A stretch of 64,000 nucleotides of DNA from Rahnella inusitata_A (GTDB lineage: Bacteria > Pseudomonadota > Gammaproteobacteria > Enterobacterales > Enterobacteriaceae). This document shows positions 18,007 to 26,856 of this stretch, piece by piece. The notes beneath the pieces are model-generated. The model made no database searches. It worked only from the letters and a program-made list of their open reading frames with translations, and was not told the origin of the DNA. Where the stretch lies: NCBI RefSeq assembly GCF_965118895.1, contig NZ_CBCPJJ010000010.1, forward strand, positions 186,001 through 250,000. Direction: 5' to 3'. Within the stretch, counting starts at the first letter, position 1. Each line of letters starts with the position of its first letter. The position numbers were made by a program, and so were the translations under genes.

Positions 18007-19674
18007 ATGCAAAGCTTGAAACAATTTTATCGGCTGATAGCTCCCTATTGGCTCCATCCCCGCGAGTGGTTTTCGTGGCTTTTGCTTTTGTTGCTGGTCT
18101 CTCTTACGTTAGGCGTGGTATGGATCAGCGTGCAGTACAACAACTGGAGCCGTGCATTTTATGATGCCCTGACTGACTACTTCCAGCATGCCTCGGTGGC
18201 CGGGTTGGCACTGTCTTATGCAGGATACACGGCACTTTTTGTGGTGTTCATAATCAGTACCAACTGGCTGAAAAAATTACTGATTATCCGCTGGCGACAG
18301 AAAATGACACTGCGATTTCAGTCAGCGTGGCTTAGGCAAAATAATCATTACCGTTTGAGTCTCAACAGTGAACCCGATAATCCCGATCAGCGTATCGCCG
18401 AGGATATCCGGCTGCTGATTGAACAAAGCCTTGGCCTGTTTTTGTCGTTGTTAAAAAATACTACCGGTCTCTTCTCCTTTATTTTCATTTTGTGGCAACT
18501 ATCCGACACACTCAGCATCACCGTCCTCGGTCATACCATTACTCTCCACGGTTATTTAGTCTGGGTCGCTCTGGGGTATGCCACCATCGGCAGTGTTCTG
18601 GCACACTGGATCGGACGGCCTTTGCATCAGCTCAATATGGATAAACAAAAAGCAGAAGCAGACTACCGTGCAGGCTTATTACGCATACGTGAAAACACCG
18701 AGCAGATTGCTTTCTACCGGGGAGAGCGTGCCGAACTACGTCGAATGCATCATCACTTTTTAGCCATCGTTCACAACTGGCAGCGATTGATGAAACGCGA
18801 GTTCAGACTGGATACCTTCACGACCACCTACTTTCGCCTGAGTCTGATGATTCCAATTTTTGCTGTATTGCCGCTGTATATTGCAAAAAAAATCTCGCTC
18901 GGCGGTGTAATGCAGGCACGTGCTGCTTTCGGATATGTGCTGGATGCTTTCGGCTGGTTTATCGATTCGTACCGTCAGATTGTTACGTGGTCAGCAACGG
19001 TAGAAAGACTGTGGGTTTTCGAGCAAAACTTAAAGGTAATCCCGGCTAAAGCGATACGTTCACGGCAACCAGGAGCACTGATATGCCAGGAACTGGTCGC
19101 CCGACACGCTTCAGGAACGCCACTTTTTAAACCGGTAAACCTGCGTTTACATGAAGGCGACTCCCTCGCCATTACAGGCGCCAGTGGTTGTGGAAAAACC
19201 ACTTTTTTCAGAACCCTGTCGGGACTTTGGCCTTACAGCAGCGGGCGCTGGATTTTACCAGCCGGAAAAAACCTCTTTGTGCCACAAAAACCGTACTTGT
19301 CATACGATTCCCTGAAGCGTATTGCAAGCTATCCGGGGTTAGCGAACATCAGTGACGAGCAGATAAAAATGAGTCTTGATAAAGTGGGTTTAGGGCATTT
19401 TTCTTCTCATATAAATCAAATAAAGCTCTGGCAGCGAGTGCTCTCCGGTGGAGAACAACAGCGCCTTTCTTTCGCGCGTATATTGATAAACCGGCCAAAA
19501 CTTATTTGCCTTGATGAGTCCACAAGTCATCTGGACGATGAAACTGCGCTCCGTCTTATTAACCTTATCCGAGGTGAGTTGCCTGAAAGTATCATCCTCT
19601 TTATCAGTCACCAAAAATCCGTAACCAAATCATTTACAAAGCAATTAGAGGTTGAATTACATGAAGGAAAGTAA
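18007..19674 (+). CDS. SbmA/YddA-like ABC transporter, fused permease-ATPase
   Basis: Start at 18007 (MQSLKQFYRLIAPYW) gives about 556 residues. The N-terminal membrane domain is of the SbmA/BacA ABC_membrane_2 type (several TM segments to about 330). The nucleotide-binding domain has Walker A GASGCGKTTF, signature LSGGEQQRLS and Walker B LICLDES. YddA-type proteins move peptides or vitamin-like molecules across the inner membrane. Its place behind a siderophore receptor suggests ferric siderophore import or peptide-siderophore export (inference). A strong terminator separates it from the receptor gene, so it may have its own promoter. Confidence 0.85.
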   Translation: MQSLKQFYRLIAPYWLHPREWFSWLLLLLLVSLTLGVVWISVQYNNWSRAFYDALTDYFQHASVAGLALSYAGYTALFVVFIISTNWLKKLLIIRWRQKMTLRFQSAWLRQNNHYRLSLNSEPDNPDQRIAEDIRLLIEQSLGLFLSLLKNTTGLFSFIFILWQLSDTLSITVLGHTITLHGYLVWVALGYATIGSVLAHWIGRPLHQLNMDKQKAEADYRAGLLRIRENTEQIAFYRGERAELRRMHHHFLAIVHNWQRLMKREFRLDTFTTTYFRLSLMIPIFAVLPLYIAKKISLGGVMQARAAFGYVLDAFGWFIDSYRQIVTWSATVERLWVFEQNLKVIPAKAIRSRQPGALICQELVARHASGTPLFKPVNLRLHEGDSLAITGASGCGKTTFFRTLSGLWPYSSGRWILPAGKNLFVPQKPYLSYDSLKRIASYPGLANISDEQIKMSLDKVGLGHFSSHINQIKLWQRVLSGGEQQRLSFARILINRPKLICLDESTSHLDDETALRLINLIRGELPESIILFISHQKSVTKSFTKQLEVELHEGK

Positions 19675-19705
19675 ATGAAGTGACCTCAATCTTATGGACT
19701 GACGA

Positions 19706-19732
19706 AATGCCCGTTTAAGCGGGCATTTTTGA
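19706..19732 (+). terminator. Terminator after ABC transporter gene
   Basis: Stem AATGCCCG / CGGGCATT with loop TTTAAG, then TTTT. It ends the plus-strand ABC gene and may also serve the converging EAL remnant. Confidence 0.8.
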
Positions 19733-19739
19733 TTGTGTA

Positions 19740-20600
19740 TTAAGACTGACTTTTATTTCTGCCGCGATACCAGACGTCCAAATCACCGGCCCTCATCGGC
19801 CTGGCATAAACATATCCCTGCACTTCGTCACAGCCCTGCGCACGTAGTATCTCTACCGTTTTGTCATCTTCCACACCTTCGGCCAGCACCACATAATCAA
19901 GTTGCTTAAGCAACCTGACAACGTTGCGCACAATGATGCGGCTGGCTTTATCGCTGGCAATCTTACTGACAATCGAACGGTCAGTTTAATGATGTCATGG
20001 GGATCTGACGCAGGTAATTGATATTGCTTTAGCCCGAACCAAAGTCATCCAGTGATATTTTAAATCCGCGTAACTTCAGCATATTGAGCCCGTTGAGAGC
20101 CGCCGGGCTTTCAAGCATTTTCTCCGTTTCCAGACATTCCACACCGAGTAAAGCGGGCGTCAGCCCGGCGTTTCGCATTTTCTGTTCGAGTTCATCCGAA
20201 AAATCGGTGCGTGAAAAATCGCTGGCAGCCAGATTTATGGAGACGGGCAGAGAGATTCCTCGAGCACTCCGCTGGCTTAACTGGGCAATAGCATGATCAA
20301 TCACCCCCGAGAGTTCCCGCATCAGACTGGTTCGTTCGACCAGCGGGATAAACAACCACGGCAAAATCTCACCGTGCGTAGCATGTTTCCAGAGCAGAAG
20401 CGCTTCGACGCCCGTAATCTGACCGGTCGATAAACCAGATACAATCCCCGGTCTTCATGTAATGCCTCTCTCAGACCCGTGAGCAGGCTGAAATAATTTT
20501 TCTTCCGGTTATCCAGCACCTCATCGTAGGCCATATACCGGTGCCCTTGACTTATTGCTTCATGCAATGCACTAACGGCGCGACGCAGGATTTCAAACCA
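19740..20600 (-). pseudogene. EAL-domain c-di-GMP phosphodiesterase, multiply broken
   Basis: Three minus-strand fragments are recognisable. 20322-20567 holds the start of an EAL domain, where the EAL triplet region is corrupted after LYLVYRP. 20029-20364 carries SLPVSINLAASDF, LLGVECLETE and KISLDDFGSG. 19740-19931 carries LAEGVEDDKTVEILRAQGCD and VQGYVYARPM. At least two frameshifts or stops separate them. The phosphodiesterase is certainly inactive. Confidence 0.85.
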
Positions 20601-20669
20601 GCCACAGCGCTATTCCTACAGGGTAGTCATCGTTTGAAGTAGCGGTTAACATACAAAAAAAACAAGAAT

Positions 20670-21021
20670 CCGCGAGGAGCATCCTGGTTTTGACCATAAA
20701 TTACTGAAATCTTTCATCATACTGGCTCAGAGCCAGAGCTATAGGCAAGCTGCTGAGAAATTATTTATTACTCAGCCTGCGCTAACAAAGCAGATAAACC
20801 TACTTGAACATGAATTGGATTTATCTCTTTTTGAACGCGATAATCATGGTGCAAAGCTGAGCGAAGAAGAGGAAATGCTTTACCAGAATGCCTTGGTGCT
20901 TGATGAACAAATAAATCATTTTTTGTGTGTTGCAAAAAAATCCGCACAGGAAAAACTGGTTATCTTAACATTGGATAGCGGGTCACAGTCGCTTATGGTT
21001 AACGCTGTGCTCAGGAGCTAG
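20670..21021 (+). pseudogene. LysR-type regulator, N-terminal fragment
   Basis: The frame reads LLKSFIILAQSQSYRQAAEK, then LFITQPALTKQINLLEHELDLSLFERD, a typical LysR helix-turn-helix and linker. It ends at 21021 after the DNA-binding part and a short piece of linker. No normal start codon is visible before LLKSF. The effector domain is absent. Confidence 0.75.
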
Positions 21022-21133
21022 CGCTAGACTGTAACCCCAGATTTATCACCAAGACCGTCCCAGCCCTTCCGTGATAAAAAATTCTACATTGAGGGCTATA
21101 ATCCTGACTCGTTGGCAGAAAACCGTATGGTGT

Positions 21134-21490
21134 TTATGGTAAATCAATAGTTATGGCTACACTTTGATCCTCTTCTTCAGTATATGTTGTATGAGGGTCA
21201 ATTAAATGTTGTCGTTCCTGTTTAGAATATTTTTTAAAATTGAGAGTTTCCGAGCTTTTGAATTGAGCAGCGGGAGACTCTGGAGTATTCCAGTTGAAAG
21301 CATCTGGTTTTAAACTGTCAGCTTCTAAATCTTTATCCTTGTTATTCATCCATTCATCAAACCCAAAATCCTCCTCTCTAAAGTGAAAGCTATCCTTGAG
21401 AAAATCTGGATTAGTTGCATGGGAAAAAAAAGGTAGAATAAGGCTAATAAAAACACTTAGCACTGAGCTTTTCAATTTTAAACTCCCCAC
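21134..21490 (-). CDS. Hypothetical exported protein
   Basis: The 118-residue protein has a signal peptide (KLKSSVLSVFISLILPFFSHA, cleavage near residue 26) and a short acidic, proline- and aspartate-rich mature part ending DQSVAITIDLP. No family recognised. The low GC content matches the surrounding accessory DNA. Confidence 0.5.
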   Translation of the reverse strand: MGSLKLKSSVLSVFISLILPFFSHATNPDFLKDSFHFREEDFGFDEWMNNKDKDLEADSLKPDAFNWNTPESPAAQFKSSETLNFKKYSKQERQHLIDPHTTYTEEEDQSVAITIDLP

Positions 21491-22425
21491 TCATTTAGTT
21501 GAAAAATTATCATCTTATCTGTTAACAAAATCAAATCTTACTAAATAAATATAACTCTTGTAAACTGATAATATATTACAGAATTATTATTATGGCTGTA
21601 CCTGGCCTAAAAGCTTGATTTATTTATAAAAACTAAAACAAAATAAAAAACTACATTAATGTAATTTTTCAGAAGATAACGTCACATTTATCCAAGGATG
21701 TTTTTTTTGTCCTGAAGCAGGCTAATCAATCTGGCCACTTCGGTGATGAGGGTTTGTCGCAAGCGAGGTATCTTCGAGGCAACTTTTGAGCGTGACATAA
21801 GAAATACGTCGAAATTTCCGCATCTTGACTGACGCGTAATCGGCCGCTGAAAAGGGAAACCTTCGACTAAAATGAGGTTAGCTATCGATGTAAGCCTCGA
21901 CAGGGCGATCCTGCCGGTCTACTAAACTGCACATTCATGAAATTGCAAAATGAGGATATGTTATGGTTACCGACGTATTAATATTTAGATATACTGCTAA
22001 AGCTGCGTGACTAACTGTAAGAAAAAAAGGATTCATCTCTTAAAAGATTGAACGTGCGACGCAGAGGATCACATCGCTATGTAACAGTAACGAATTGTCT
22101 GGAAATACCGGTTCTAAGCTAACCAAATCAGCGCTGGAGTATGGATTAATGTTATGCCTATTTGCAAGGTGCCTAAAATTACGATATATAACTTTCTTTT
22201 TCAGTCAATAAGTAAATTCATTCCTTAGTTGAAATTACTTATTGATTTTTTTCCCCACCAGAATGATATATTTTAAACTCAAATATATATATAAAGGATG
22301 GAGGGATTGATAACTCATTATTTTATAATTATTGTTCTTGCAAATGCTAACGAGCATAACACCTCTGAAATATCAACATCAATTAAACTGTAAAAATAGA
22401 ATGTAAAATATTTATTTTTTATTAA
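21491..22425. other. AT-rich gene-free stretch
   Basis: About 930 bp with no convincing ORF, RNA or repeat. Part of it (about 21700-21920) is more GC-rich and may be a relic of a lost gene, but no product could be read. Confidence 0.4.
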
Positions 22426-23967
22426 TTATTCCTTGTTATCACTCCAGGATATAACTTGATTACGACCATTAGCTTTTGCTTTGTATAACGCTTCATCAGC
22501 TTGTTTCAGAAGAGACTCTATCTCATCATCACCAGAAATACCCGCTGATATAGTTATTCTTCCTACTAACGGAAACTCTGTTTTTTCAACATCTTCCCGT
22601 ATGCGTTCAGCAAGAAGGAAAGTGTCTTTTAATGAGGTGTCTGGTAAAAGAATGATAAACTCCTCCCCACCAAACCTGGCAACAACATCATGAATTCTAG
22701 AAATATTTTTTAGCAAGACGGCAAATGAAACGAGTACTTCGTCTCCAGCCTCATGCCCAAAGGTGTCATTGACTCTTTTGAAATGATCAATGTCGATTGC
22801 AATAATGGAACAGCATGGGACGTGAACATAGGTAGCAACCATCTTATTAAATCCTCGACGGTTCAGAATTCCTGTCAGAGGGTCAGTCATGACCTCTTCC
22901 TTAAGGCTTTTAACTCTTGTGAACATCATTAGAACGTGTTTATGTATTGCCTCGGTGAGTTCAACAGATTCCGCGTACCAGCAATTAATCTCCGGTAGTA
23001 ATGCTAAGGTTTCTTTTGAATCTTTGAAGCCCGTAGCTTTTGCTAGTTTCTCAAGCGGGGAAGAAATTTTTCTGGATATATAAATCGATATAAAAATCAT
23101 AAATATAACAATTGAAAAAATAATCCAAGAAGCATCCTTAACTATTCTCATAAGGGTAATGCTAACATTTCCAGGTTCAGTAGTGATGAATACAGTCCAG
23201 TTGGTTCGACTCACCCTGGCATATCCAATGAGATATCCATTTTTATTTTGCAGATACTTCTCCTTATTCAAAAGTATATTTTTCTTTATCTCATCATCTA
23301 GGGTTATTTTATTTCCTATTAATCCTTCCTCATCAGAATAAATAACATCCCCATCATTGCTAATAATGCTGATTTTAGTGTGATTGTCATAATAATGCTG
23401 ACTCAGTATTTCACTTAACATGCTTTTCTTCCTGAGATATATTGTCCCACCTATATAACCAACGTATTTTTTGTCAAAAGAAAATACTGGGTATGAAACT
23501 ACAATGGCATAGTTTCCTGCTGATGTTGTAAAAGGTTCTGATATCAGTGGTTTCTGAAATGTAGTCGCATCACGGCTGTTCTTTGACTGTACTATCAAAC
23601 CCACAGTGTTTAGTTCTTTTGGAGATGCATAGATTAACTTCCGTTCAGAACTGATCAGTGCTACTGAGTTAAAATATCCAGGACTTGATTGCAACCGATC
23701 AATTATGTTGCTAATTCGCCCAACGTCTTTTACTCCATGGATTTGACCTGCTGACCACTCCATATCCTTATGGGAGTTGCTCAGAATACGGTCTACCGAA
23801 CCCGCCAACTTTATAGCGTATGCGCGGTTACCTTCAAGCAGGTTTCTTTCAATCTCTGATCTTTGCAATATGCTGATAGAACCAAGAAGAAGTGACGAGC
23901 ACAATACTATCCCTCCCGTAGAAAAGCCTATCAATATAGTTCTGAGATTGATTTTTCGTGATAGCAT
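22426..23967 (-). CDS. Diguanylate cyclase with periplasmic dCache sensor
   Basis: The 513-residue protein has a first TM segment at about 10-35 (ILIGFSTGGIVLCSSLLLGS) and a periplasmic Cache-type ligand domain (about 40-270). A second TM follows (ASWIIFSIVIFMIFISIYIS), then a short HAMP-like linker and a GGDEF domain (about 350-510) with RFGGEEFIILLP. It is intact. With the other GGDEF gene of this element it gives two c-di-GMP synthases against one dead phosphodiesterase. Confidence 0.87.
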   Translation of the reverse strand: MLSRKINLRTILIGFSTGGIVLCSSLLLGSISILQRSEIERNLLEGNRAYAIKLAGSVDRILSNSHKDMEWSAGQIHGVKDVGRISNIIDRLQSSPGYFNSVALISSERKLIYASPKELNTVGLIVQSKNSRDATTFQKPLISEPFTTSAGNYAIVVSYPVFSFDKKYVGYIGGTIYLRKKSMLSEILSQHYYDNHTKISIISNDGDVIYSDEEGLIGNKITLDDEIKKNILLNKEKYLQNKNGYLIGYARVSRTNWTVFITTEPGNVSITLMRIVKDASWIIFSIVIFMIFISIYISRKISSPLEKLAKATGFKDSKETLALLPEINCWYAESVELTEAIHKHVLMMFTRVKSLKEEVMTDPLTGILNRRGFNKMVATYVHVPCCSIIAIDIDHFKRVNDTFGHEAGDEVLVSFAVLLKNISRIHDVVARFGGEEFIILLPDTSLKDTFLLAERIREDVEKTEFPLVGRITISAGISGDDEIESLLKQADEALYKAKANGRNQVISWSDNKE

Positions 23968-24274
23968 GCATTCCCTTCCATTTATTCAAATCACTGATTT
24001 TATTAGATTTTAAATAGGAGCTTTTGGCAATTTTTTCGGGTTGCTCTATTTATTTGAATTGCAACTAAAATTAATCACATAATCAATGTGTTGTGTTTAT
24101 TTTGAAAAAGTAACTTGTAGAAATACTATATCAGTATAGTGCAGCGTTCTTACGGAAAAAAATGTTTTTTTAGCACCTTATAGTACGTGTATACAAAATA
24201 ATCATGAGTGTCATGGGCTGAAAAGTCCGATCAGCGAGATTTCCGTTATACTGCTGATCTGCAAGGGAAGAAAT
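23968..24274. other. AT-rich promoter region of the Cache-GGDEF gene
   Basis: About 300 bp upstream of the diguanylate cyclase. No ORF or clear operator was recognised. Confidence 0.35.
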
Positions 24275-24460
24275 TTATGTGGTGGGTTCTGTCTCGACAA
24301 TGAGTGGCGCTTCGATTACTACTGCTGGCAATTCCATACGAAAGTCAATCCATGAATTCGCAGGAACATCTATTGGCAGGCCTTGTATTAGGTCAATATC
24401 GCCGGTTTCTGCATTCAGTTTATAGCGTTTTTTGAACAGCTTGATGGTCAGCGTGCCGTC
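24275..24460 (-). pseudogene. C-terminal fragment of an unknown gene, cut by the IS element
   Basis: A minus-strand frame reads TLTIKLFKKRYKLNAETGDI, then DLIQGLPIDVPANSWIDF and further to a TAA at 24275-24277. Its N-terminal side runs into the IS element at about 24490. No family recognised. The clean frame suggests a gene truncated fairly recently. Confidence 0.45.
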
Positions 24461-24554
24461 CTCTGATCTCTTCCTGATCTCTTCCCTTTGTTCAGTACCG
24501 GCTTAAAGTGGGGTTTCCGGCCTTTCTTTCCCTGAACAAATGAGGTCATCCGGC

Positions 24555-24820
24555 ATGAAAAAACGCGTTATACCGAAGAGCAGATCGCTTTTGCGCTGAA
24601 GCAGGCAGAAACAGGTACGCGGGTGGAGGAAGTCTGCAGAAAGATGGGCATTTCTGAGGCTACTTTTTACAACTGGAAGAAGAAGTTTGGCGGCATGGGC
24701 GTGACGGAACTGCGCCGTCTGCGCCAGCTGGAGGAAGAGAATCACCGCCTGAAACGGCTGGTCGCCGATCTCAGTCTGGACAAGGAAATGCTGCAGGACG
24801 TCATCCGAAAAAAGTTCTGA
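24555..24820 (+). pseudogene. IS3-family orfA (HTH protein), start frame lost
   Basis: The body (TEEQIAFALKQAETGTRVEE, then VCRKMGISEATFYNWKKKFG) is a standard IS407-group OrfA with HTH and leucine-zipper region. The expected start ATG-AAA-AAA-ACG-CGT needs seven As after the ATG, but only six are present at 24558-24563. The start codon is therefore out of frame. Unless slippage on the A run restores it, OrfA is not made. Confidence 0.75.
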
Positions 24821-24825
24821 GGCCG

Positions 24826-25653
24826 GTGCAGAAACGCGAGGCGGTAGAATACCTGCTGGCGGCGTACCGCATCGGGGTTCGCAGGGGATGCCGGCTGATG
24901 ATGCAGAGCCGGATGGTCTACAACTACCGCAGCTGCCGCGATGACCGGGCCCTCACGCAGCGAATACGGGAGATTGCAGTAACCCGCATTCGTTATGGTG
25001 TGCAGCGGATCCATATCCTGCTGCGGCGCGAGGGCTGGCTGGTTAACCATAAGAAAACCCATCGGATTTACTGTCTGGAAGGGCTGAACCTGCGGTCAAA
25101 ACGCCCGCGTCGGCACGTGACGGCCAGGCACAGGCGTATCCGCCCGGCCGTGACCGCTGTGGATCAGTGCTGGAGCATGGATTTCGTTGCTGATAATCTG
25201 TTCAACGGACGCCGGATCCGTGCCCTGACTGTAGTCGATAATTTTAGTCGTGAATGCGTGGCGATCGAGGTAGGCCAGGGGCTTCGCGGTGACGATGTAG
25301 TTGCCGTGATGGAACGGATCAGGCAGACAAAGCAGCGTGTACCCCAGCGGCTACAGACGGACAACGGGAGAGAATTTATCTCGAAAACGCTGGACCGCTG
25401 GGCGTATGAAAACAGGGTAACGATGGACTTCTCCCGCCCCGGGAAGCCCACGGATAACGCCCTGGTCGAGTCATTTAACGGCAGCCTGCGTGATGAATGT
25501 CTGAACGTGCACTGGTTCCTGTCACTGGAAGATGCTCAGGATAAGATCGAGCACTGGCGGCAGGAATATAACCAGTACCGGCCGCATTCTTCGTTAAATA
25601 ACCAGACTCCGGCAGAATTTGTCCGAAGCCTGCAAACAGGCCCGGATCTCTGA
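24826..25653 (+). CDS. IS3-family transposase orfB (DDE integrase core)
   Basis: The 275-residue DDE transposase has the catalytic D in CWSMDFVADN, the second D in LQTDNGREF and the E in NALVESFNGSLRDECLN. An HTH_21 region is N-terminal. It is normally expressed as an OrfAB fusion by -1 frameshifting at the A run before the orfA stop. The frame itself is intact. Confidence 0.92.
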   Translation: MQKREAVEYLLAAYRIGVRRGCRLMMQSRMVYNYRSCRDDRALTQRIREIAVTRIRYGVQRIHILLRREGWLVNHKKTHRIYCLEGLNLRSKRPRRHVTARHRRIRPAVTAVDQCWSMDFVADNLFNGRRIRALTVVDNFSRECVAIEVGQGLRGDDVVAVMERIRQTKQRVPQRLQTDNGREFISKTLDRWAYENRVTMDFSRPGKPTDNALVESFNGSLRDECLNVHWFLSLEDAQDKIEHWRQEYNQYRPHSSLNNQTPAEFVRSLQTGPDL

Positions 25654-25786
25654 TTTATCCTGGCACCGATATTGGGAGGGGATCAAAAACCGGGAAATCT
25701 CAAAAAGTGCGTGGAACTAAAGCTGGGATACTTACATTAACACCTACCTCAAAGAGATCTAACTAGCTTTGCACACCACGCGTCTA

Positions 25787-25812
25787 TTGGTGGTCAGTTT
25801 GGTGGTCTTGAC
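25787..25812 (+). repeat. Right integrase arm-type repeats
   Basis: TTGGTGGTCAG (25787-25797) directly followed by TTTGGTGGTCTTGAC (25798-25812). These are near-copies of 2115-2142 in the same orientation, about 55 bp inside attR. Confidence 0.55.
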
Positions 25813-25867
25813 ATAAAGGGAATTCAGGTTTAGCTTACTTATTAGCCAGTTAATAGCAAAGGCGATC

Positions 25868-25883
25868 CCAGTCAGAGGAGCCA
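25868..25883 (+). repeat. attR core of the asn-tRNA element
   Basis: CCAGTCAGAGGAGCCA is an exact copy of the tRNA-Asn 3' end (1989-2004). It marks the right boundary of a 23.9-kb element. Only the tRNA tail is present; the upstream flank (GGCGATC) is not tRNA. Confidence 0.88.
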
Positions 25884-25892
25884 TATTAGAAA

Positions 25893-25924
25893 AGCCCGCT
25901 TAAGGAAACTTAAGCGGGCTTTTT
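25893..25924 (+). terminator. Ancestral tRNA-Asn terminator, displaced by the insertion
   Basis: An 11-bp stem AGCCCGCTTAA / TTAAGCGGGCT is followed by TTTT, starting 10 bp after attR. A tRNA gene normally has such a terminator right after its 3' end. The insertion separates it from the tRNA. Confidence 0.85.
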
Positions 25925-25962
25925 GCTATTTGGCAAACAGCAATATCTGGGAAAACATGAAC

Positions 25963-26265
25963 TTAAACTGCAAAACCGAAATGGGTGCCATCTGGCATAT
26001 CTATTTCCAAACGCAGCTTTCCACCCGTTGCCTCGACATAACGTTTAAGGGAGGAGAGTTTCAGATCACGTCCCGGTTTTTCCATCCCTGCCACGGTGGG
26101 CTGTTTGATTCCCAACGTAAGGGCCATTTCGCTTTGTGTTTTATTCAGACGCTCACGCAGTTCTGCTAACTGAAGGGTGATCAGAATATCCGTAGCTTTC
26201 GCTTGTGCCTGAGCGACAAGTTCTGGTTTCTCATCGGCCAGTAACTGATCTAGTGTTCTGCTCAT
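25963..26265 (-). CDS. HigA-like antitoxin (XRE helix-turn-helix)
   Basis: The 100-residue protein has a C-terminal-half HTH (NKTQSEMALTLGIKQPTVAG, about 41-60), followed by SSLKRYVEATGGKLRLEI, the standard HigA/XRE antitoxin pattern. Its start overlaps the toxin stop by 4 bp, toxin gene first, as in higBA. It should bind its own promoter and neutralise the toxin. Confidence 0.85.
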   Translation of the reverse strand: MSRTLDQLLADEKPELVAQAQAKATDILITLQLAELRERLNKTQSEMALTLGIKQPTVAGMEKPGRDLKLSSLKRYVEATGGKLRLEIDMPDGTHFGFAV

Positions 26266-26624
26266 AATGTCTCTTCCTTCATCTTTAACTTATTCAGGTG
26301 CAAAGTATATTCAGCATCTGCAAGCGGTATCATTACGTCATAGAAACGTTTCTCGCATCCTGCTTTATTCCCTGCGCAAAGAAGTATTCCCTGCCGAATT
26401 GGATCGAAAACAAAAAAAGCTCTGATGGGATTACCCTTACTTTGCACGCGCAACTCTTTCATATTGTGATGTCGCGATCCTTTAACAGTATCGGCATAAG
26501 GTCTGGATAAAGCGGGTCCCTTTTCTCTCAGTACTATCAGCGACGCCATCACATTTACTCTGTCTGCGTTATCCAAAAACTTAAACCATTCATCGAACGT
26601 ATCCGTCGTTTCAATCATCCACAC
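26262..26624 (-). CDS. HigB/RelE-superfamily toxin
   Basis: The 120-residue protein resembles Gp49/HigB-type mRNA interferases: EWFKFLDNADRVNVMASLIV, MKELRVQ, then IRAFFVFDPIRQGILLCAGN. It is encoded upstream of and coupled to the HigA-like antitoxin. The pair lies 80 bp outside attR, so it is not formally part of the integrated element. It is probably a ribosome-dependent RNase; activity is inferred. Confidence 0.85.
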   Translation of the reverse strand: MWMIETTDTFDEWFKFLDNADRVNVMASLIVLREKGPALSRPYADTVKGSRHHNMKELRVQSKGNPIRAFFVFDPIRQGILLCAGNKAGCEKRFYDVMIPLADAEYTLHLNKLKMKEETL

Positions 26625-26644
26625 AGTGACTCCTTATCAATTAT

Positions 26645-26675
26645 AGGTTAAATGCTATATAGGTCAAATGCTATA
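26645..26675 (-). promoter_or_regulatory. Tandem operator repeat of the HigBA-like pair
   Basis: AGGTTAAATGCTATA (26645-26659) and AGGTCAAATGCTATA (26661-26675) are 15-bp direct repeats with 14 identities and a 16-bp period. They begin 20 bp upstream of the toxin start, a position suitable for autorepression by the antitoxin. Confidence 0.65.
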
Positions 26676-26828
26676 ATTGAGAGAAGCTGACACACTGGAT
26701 TTATCTTCACAAGCAGGAGAGTAAAATTGCGGAAGACGTCTTCCAGAAACCAAGGTTGAAAGGAGCGAATGATAAGAAAGTAGACAAAAAGAATGGGTGC
26801 CTGAGGTCCTATGCTTCGACAACAACCA

Positions 26829-26850
26829 AAAAGGTGGGGCGAACCCCACC
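26829..26850 (-). terminator. Terminator of the hok-like mRNA
   Basis: Stem GGTGGGG / CCCCACC with a CGAA loop, with a U-run on the minus-strand side (AAAAA on plus). It sits 7 bp after the hok stop codon. Confidence 0.8.
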
Positions 26851-26856
26851 CTACGG

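Larger units (their letters stand above)
24490..25710 (+). mobile_element. IS3-family (IS407-group-like) insertion sequence
   Basis: It contains orfA and orfB in the classical overlapping arrangement with an AAAAAAG slippery run at the junction (24808-24814). Degenerate terminal similarity exists between TTTCCGG near 24510 and its complement near 25690, so the ends are approximate. No target duplication was confirmed. Confidence 0.75.
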
